Shown here: positions 60,501 to 64,000 of the stretch, piece by piece
Layout of the letters: each line of letters begins with the position of its first letter
Position numbering within the stretch: the first letter of the stretch is position 1
NCBI GenBank assembly: GCA_041906145.1
Contig: JAYRJU010000005.1
Coordinates: 186,001 to 250,000, forward strand
Length of the DNA: 64,000 bases
Direction: 5' to 3'
Source: SHVO01 sp041906145
Lineage (GTDB): Bacteria; Pseudomonadota; Alphaproteobacteria; Rhodospirillales; Rhodospirillaceae
Made by a program: the position numbers and the translations under genes
The notes under the pieces: model-generated
Databases searched by the model: none
What the model was told of the DNA's origin: nothing
What the model saw: only the letters and a program-made list of their open reading frames with translations

Positions 60501-60621
60501 GCGGATACTGCTGGATCGGCAGGCTGAAGAACGCCCGCAACCCCAGGACCAGAATCACCAGGCTCACCACCGTCGCGAGGACGGGGCGCTGAACGAAAAT
60601 ATCAGTGAATGATTTTTTCAT
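57538..60621 (-). CDS. RND efflux permease (AcrB/MexB-type)
   Basis: 1027 residues. MKKSFTDIFVQRPVLATVVS opens the first span; the two large periplasmic loops and twelve membrane helices are arranged as in HAE1 pumps. The proton-relay Asp pair is in LVLGIGLVVDDAIIVVENVT. ALTLSPMMASRMLRP and AAMVFGVLPLIIASGAGAGA are conserved. Drug, dye or solvent export is probable; substrate unknown. It follows its adaptor after 10 nt. Confidence 0.95.
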   Translation of the reverse strand: MKKSFTDIFVQRPVLATVVSLVILVLGLRAFFSLPIQQYPQVETSIITVTTAYYGADPDVVAGFITTPLENAIAQANGIDYMTSVSSSGVSTITVNLRLNYDSNRAMTEISAKVNAARNALPPQSQQPVIALGIGMGTHSMYIGFYSQVLAQNQITDYLVRIVQPKLQAVEGVQNAEILGAKNFALRAWLDPARMAAVGITAADVTNRLAQNDYIAGIGSTRGQMVQTTLTASTSLSSAEEFEQLIVKQEGDAIVRLKDVADVRLGSEEYETAVSFDGKESVFIGIMPAPGSNLLEVVDRVRAQWPGIVAELPEGLTGEIVYDVTDFVNAAISEVIWTLVEALIIVTIVVFAFMGSPRAVAIPAIAMPLSLIGTLVVMLAMGFSINLLTLLALVLGIGLVVDDAIIVVENVTRHLEEGMKPFDAAIRAAQELGGPILAMTVVLVAVYVPIGFQGGLTGTLFTEFAFTLVGAVTISAIVALTLSPMMASRMLRPIAEAPEWEKKLLHYVDATFEQVHSRYMRAVKSSLTTVPVTILFAVLVLGGIFFLYSWSQKELAPQEDEGFLLAFSTPASNATLEQRRMYGDQLYSLAVKYPEVAHIFQMELPGQSIAGFPLKTWDQRDRSAQELQQVAQQDLGQIAGIQPQLFAPPSLPGAQGLPIQIAIGTTQSFNQLNEVSQQFLQEALKSGQFMFLMSDLKFTRPQISIDIDRNKAAQIGLTMSDVGNALAAMLGGGYVNYFSIEGRSYKVIPQVQQEYRLNPEQILDYQIRTGSGDMVPLSTIATISNKTVPESLAHFQQLNAATLQGVPMPGVSTGDAITKLQDIAAKILPDGYYLDYGGPSRQFMNESSGFLITFGFALIIIYLALAALFESFRDPVIILVSVPMSIAGALIFISLGIGGTSINIYTQVGLVTLMGLISKHGILIVEFANELQLAGKSKLEAVEEAVSIRLRPILMTTAAMVFGVLPLIIASGAGAGARFNIGLVIFTGISIGTLFTLFVVPAVYMVLATDHRAMEAKKLTASNAPAE

Positions 60622-60631
60622 CGTCCATCCG

Positions 60632-61771
60632 TTACTGCATCACGGGTTTCGGAGCGGGGTTCATCGAAGGCTGCAGCGTGTTGTTGATCACCAGCGGCGA
60701 TCCCGGCAGCAGCTTCATCTGACCCGCGGTCACGACGACATCGCCTTCCTTGATCCCGGAAGTTACCGCGATCTGGTCGCCGCGCGTGGGGCCGGTGGTG
60801 ACGAACGTCTGACGCGCGGTCAGCTTCGGCTGGCCCTTGTCGTCCTTGCCGTCTTCCATGGCGACATAGACGGTGCTGCCATACGGATTGAAGGTGATCG
60901 CGGTCTGCGGCAGCGTCAGGTGTTGCTGCGGCTTGCCCGCTTCAATGACCAGGTTCGCCGACGCGCCCGGCAGTAGGTGGTGGTTCTTGTTCGAGAAACG
61001 CGCGCGTACAAGAACGTTACGGCTCTTGATGTCGACTTTCGGGTCGATGGCCGCAATCGTGCCTTCAAAGGTCTCTTCACCGGTCGCATCGGTGGTCAGG
61101 CGCACTTTCTGGCCCGCGACCACGCGCGCGGCGTCGTCAGCCGGCAGATAGAAGTCGGCGAAGATGGACTCCAGCGACTGCAGCGTCACGACCGCCTCGC
61201 CCGGATTGATATATTGACCTTCGTCCACGCGGCGCACGCCAAGGCGGCCGCTGAACGGTGCACGCACGACCTTCTTGTTGAGGGTCGCGCGCTGTTGGGC
61301 GACGGCGGCTTCGGCGTTTTTGAGGTTCGCGGCATCAACATCGAGCGAGGCCTTGCTGATGGCCTTGGCTTCGAACTGGCGCTGGTTGCGCTCAAACTGC
61401 GAGCGGGCGAGGTCGGCAGAGGTCTGCAGCGCCGCGAGGCGCGCCTGCTCGTCTTCGATGCGCAGCTCGAGCAGCACCGTTCCGGCCTTCACTTCGTCGC
61501 CTGATTCAAAGTGAATATTGTCGACGATGCCGGGTACTTCAACCGACAGATCGGCGCCGCGCTCGGCGCGTAAACTGCCGACGGCCGTGATCGTGGGCTG
61601 CCAGGGCTGCATTTTCGCGGTGATGGTGGACACCGTCTGCGGCGGCAGGTTCCCGGGGTTCATGAACTTGGCGATCATGATGCCCTTGAAGATCTGGAAG
61701 CCGAACAGCAGGCCGCCGACAACCGCGACCACGACCACGACGATGATGGTGCGCTTAGTGGTGACGTTCAT
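60632..61771 (-). CDS. RND efflux periplasmic adaptor
   Basis: 379 residues. N-terminal anchor (TIIVVVVVAVVGGLLFGFQI) without lipobox, lipoyl halves VPGIVDNIHFESGDEVKAGT and VRAPFSGRLGVRRVDEGQY, helical hairpin between, beta-barrel ESIFADFYLPADDAARVVAG and membrane-proximal domain TAITFNPYGSTVYVAMEDGK. Middle gene of the outer-membrane protein/adaptor/permease operon. Confidence 0.95.
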   Translation of the reverse strand: MNVTTKRTIIVVVVVAVVGGLLFGFQIFKGIMIAKFMNPGNLPPQTVSTITAKMQPWQPTITAVGSLRAERGADLSVEVPGIVDNIHFESGDEVKAGTVLLELRIEDEQARLAALQTSADLARSQFERNQRQFEAKAISKASLDVDAANLKNAEAAVAQQRATLNKKVVRAPFSGRLGVRRVDEGQYINPGEAVVTLQSLESIFADFYLPADDAARVVAGQKVRLTTDATGEETFEGTIAAIDPKVDIKSRNVLVRARFSNKNHHLLPGASANLVIEAGKPQQHLTLPQTAITFNPYGSTVYVAMEDGKDDKGQPKLTARQTFVTTGPTRGDQIAVTSGIKEGDVVVTAGQMKLLPGSPLVINNTLQPSMNPAPKPVMQ

Positions 61772-61820
61772 GACTTAGTTCCCTCTCGTGTGGCGCTTTG
61801 ACGCCTTAATCGGTTTGGCT

Positions 61821-63317
61821 TTATTCGACCTGTGTCGTGCCCGCGTTCGCGGATTCCTGTTCCCGTTGCTCCCATCCCCCGCCCAGCGCGACGAACAGCG
61901 CTGCGGTATCGGAGAAGCGGTTAGCCTGAGCCTGCACAAGCGCAACCCGCGCCTGCTGATAGCTGCGCTGTGCGTCCAAGAACGACAAAAAGCTTGTGCC
62001 GCCCGTTTCAAGCTGCAAGCGGGCGATTTCGAAATTTTGGCGCGCGGCGGCCTCGGATTCGATCTGCGCCGACAGCGCCACCGCATCGAGCTCCAGCGCC
62101 TTAAGCACGTCCGATACGTTCTGGAACGCGCCCAGCACCGTGCCGCGATACTGCGCGGCCGCGGCGTCATGGGCCGCGATCACGGCCTTGCGGCGGTGGA
62201 ACAGTTCGCCGCCGCGGAAGATCGGTTGCAGAAGACCTGCGCCGATACCCCACACGCCGGTTCCGGCGGAGAAGAGATCTTCAATGCGGTTGGCGGAGCT
62301 GCCGTAATTCGCATTCAACGTCAGGCGCGGAAAGATAGCCGCGGTCGCAACCCCGATATCGGCGCTGGCCGCATGCAAGTTCGCTTCGGCGGCGCGAATG
62401 TCGGGACGTTGGCCGACCAGCACAGACGGCAGGCTCACCGGCAGATCACGCGGCAAAGTCAGTTGCGCGAGATCGATGACCTCGCCCTTATCCTGATCCG
62501 GGAAGCGGCCAACCAGCGCGAGAAGGCGGTTACGCGCCGCCGCCTGCGCTTTTTGCACAGGCGCCAGGGCCGCGCGCGTCTGGGCAACCTGGGTCAACTG
62601 CTGCAGGACCTGCACTTCGGGAATGCCCCCGAGTTCGAGCTGCTTTCGCAACACTTCGAGCTGCTGGTTCTGTGCCGCGAGGATGTCTTCCGAGGCCGCG
62701 ACCTGGGCGCTCAGGGACGCTTCTTCGATGGCCGTTAGCACGACGTTCGACGTCAGAGCGAGGAACGCCGCTTCTTTCTGGAACTGCGCGGCTTCGCGGC
62801 GGGCGTCATAGCCCTCCACCGTGCGGCGCGTCATGCCGAAGATGTCCGGTGAATAGGAAACCGAAACCTGGGCCGTGGCGATATTGTAGGGCGAGCGCGA
62901 ACCGCCGCCGCTCTGGAAACCCTGGAAGCTCTGCTGACGATTGAACCCCGCGGTGCCTTCGACATACGGCCAGAACGAGTCCCGTTCGGCCTTATAGATT
63001 TCATCAGCCTGACGCAGGCTGGCTTCAGCGGCTTCGAGTGATGGATTGTTGGCGATGGCTTCGGTGACAAGGGCGTTGAGCGCGGGCGAGTTATAGAGTT
63101 CCCACCATGCGCCAGCGACGCTTTCGCCGGGCACGAAGCGCTGCGCCGTTCCGGCCGGCCCTTGCGAGGACGCGGTTTCAGCCGGCAGCGGCCGCGAACT
63201 GTAGGTCGCCTTCGGCGCTTGCGGCCGTTCGAAGTCCGGACCGAGTGCGCAACTTGAAAGGAGAACCCCCACAAGCCCCGTCGCCGTCACCTTATATAAA
63301 GCACGCAATGCGCTCAT
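61821..63317 (-). CDS. NodT-type outer-membrane efflux lipoprotein
   Basis: 498 residues from ATG 63317. Lipoprotein signal with lipobox LLSSCALGPDF; the typical CALGPDFERPQAP start follows. Two TolC-type repeats (WWELYNSPALNALVTEAIAN, YSPDIFGMTRRTVEGYDARR; LPVSLPSVLVGQRPDIRAAE, AAGLLQPIFRGGELFHRRKA-like). First gene of the RND operon. The 63318-63562 gap holds the divergent promoters of this operon and the mobA-like gene. Confidence 0.94.
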   Translation of the reverse strand: MSALRALYKVTATGLVGVLLSSCALGPDFERPQAPKATYSSRPLPAETASSQGPAGTAQRFVPGESVAGAWWELYNSPALNALVTEAIANNPSLEAAEASLRQADEIYKAERDSFWPYVEGTAGFNRQQSFQGFQSGGGSRSPYNIATAQVSVSYSPDIFGMTRRTVEGYDARREAAQFQKEAAFLALTSNVVLTAIEEASLSAQVAASEDILAAQNQQLEVLRKQLELGGIPEVQVLQQLTQVAQTRAALAPVQKAQAAARNRLLALVGRFPDQDKGEVIDLAQLTLPRDLPVSLPSVLVGQRPDIRAAEANLHAASADIGVATAAIFPRLTLNANYGSSANRIEDLFSAGTGVWGIGAGLLQPIFRGGELFHRRKAVIAAHDAAAAQYRGTVLGAFQNVSDVLKALELDAVALSAQIESEAAARQNFEIARLQLETGGTSFLSFLDAQRSYQQARVALVQAQANRFSDTAALFVALGGGWEQREQESANAGTTQVE

Positions 63318-63562
63318 GATGTTCACTTTTGGTTCGCTTTTTCGGCGCTTCAAGTACCCTCCGGGCCCCCACCCGGCAAGCACAAATTTAGGATGTGGGG
63401 GGGTGGCAAGACCGTATAAGGGCGCAAGATAAACCATTCGGCACAAGCTCGCGAAAAATGTCATAAAATCGTTGCAGAATAAGTAGATAGCCAGTCCGCA
63501 CGCGCGCGGGCGTATCAGCGGGTCGCATCCATGCGGACAATCATCCTCGGCCACCCCATTCA

Positions 63563-64000
63563 ATGAACGATTCAGCCATCCCCAATCCGACATTTGGAGT
63601 CCTGATTCTCGCCGGAGGCCGGTCCTCGCGCATGGGGGCCGACAAAGCTTCCCTACCCTATAGGGGAGTGACTCTGCTTTCTCACATGCGAGATCTGGCT
63701 GACCGGGCCGGCGCCGCCTCCGTTCTGGTGGGCGGCGGTCCCAAGGGAGATATCAAAGATCTCGTCGAGGGTGCTGGACCGGTCGCCAGCCTTTGCGCAT
63801 TGGCGGACCACACCAGCCGCTGTGCCGGGCCGCTGCGCTGGGTCGTCCTGCCCGTAGACATGCCGTTGCTGGAGCCCGCGCTCATCCGCAGGCTCGCGGC
63901 GGCGCAAGCGCGGGCGGCTGCTTATACTAGCCTCCCCCTGCCCCTCGCGCTCACCCTTGACGCACACGCGCAAACCATCCTCGAACGCGTGAAAGCGCGC
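63563..64000 (+). CDS. mobA: Molybdenum cofactor guanylyltransferase-like protein (C-terminus cut by window edge)
   Basis: 146 residues visible. MobA-type nucleotidyltransferase: GVLILAGGRSSRMGADKASL is the P-loop-like GTP-binding start with catalytic Lys; LPVDMPLLEPALIRRLAA is the metal-binding PxDxP-type block. It transfers GMP from GTP to molybdopterin to make MGD. The product might alternatively be a related sugar or CTP transferase, but the GGRSSRMGxDKA motif favours MobA. It is divergent from the RND operon. Confidence 0.82.
   Translation, partial: MNDSAIPNPTFGVLILAGGRSSRMGADKASLPYRGVTLLSHMRDLADRAGAASVLVGGGPKGDIKDLVEGAGPVASLCALADHTSRCAGPLRWVVLPVDMPLLEPALIRRLAAAQARAAAYTSLPLPLALTLDAHAQTILERVKAR

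Overview
The window reads as a 64 kb chromosomal piece of a GC-rich alphaproteobacterium. The supports are a DUF1476 ATPase-inhibitor zeta protein, separate purS/purQ/short-purL genes, a monothiol CGFS glutaredoxin next to the purine/bolA cluster, and an alpha-type rpsD. The gene set resembles Rhizomicrobium/Micropepsaceae-like or other non-model soil alphas, but the genus cannot be fixed from the sequence alone. No tRNA or rRNA gene, CRISPR array, phage or complete IS element was found. Several small decayed or repetitive islands are present.

Layout. 1-4.1 kb: a truncated HlyD-type efflux adaptor, an exported amidase, and a SAM methyltransferase split by an in-frame amber codon. 4.3-12.6 kb: purine genes (purB, purC, purS, purQ, purL) with DUF1476, an NRDE protein, a glycosyltransferase-like orphan between purC and purS, and a BolA protein after purL. 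12.6-19.5 kb: an SRPBCC protein, a relic response regulator, an NHL beta-propeller protein, a response regulator, grxD, an unknown exported protein, rpsD (the grxD and rpsD terminators are identical 29-mers), a DUF2975/XRE pair behind an AT-rich palindrome, and a REP/MITE-like inverted repeat. 19.7-26.3 kb: an OGT-type GT41, trmJ, and the four-gene Anbu cluster (ATP-grasp, alpha-E, transglutaminase-like, Anbu). 26.6-33.5 kb: a small exported protein, an orphan rRNA-leader-like boxA element with short repeats, a GFA protein, ettA, a DUF4153 membrane protein, a GT2 and a ChbG/HpnK deacetylase. 33.5-35.1 kb: a decayed two-component locus holding two broken sensor/receiver genes and one intact receiver. 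35.5-36.6 kb: an FMN alpha-hydroxyacid dehydrogenase.

36.6-56.5 kb is the showpiece: a complete type I secretion system (ABC exporter, HlyD adaptor, TolC-like outer-membrane protein) around a 3904-residue secreted adhesin. The adhesin has a FecR-like N-terminal domain, a Pro/Gly/Thr linker, six Calx-beta repeats, a run of (V/I)xDTxxN-type repeats, two copies of a LamG-LamG-cadherin-like supermodule, a beta-rich region and C-terminal RTX nonapeptides. A CHASE2 adenylate/guanylate cyclase and a GT4 glycosyltransferase sit between the exporter and the adhesin, which suggests a cAMP-linked surface attachment or biofilm locus (inference).

56.7-63.3 kb is a tripartite RND efflux operon ending in a NUDIX gene. 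The window ends inside a divergent mobA-like gene.
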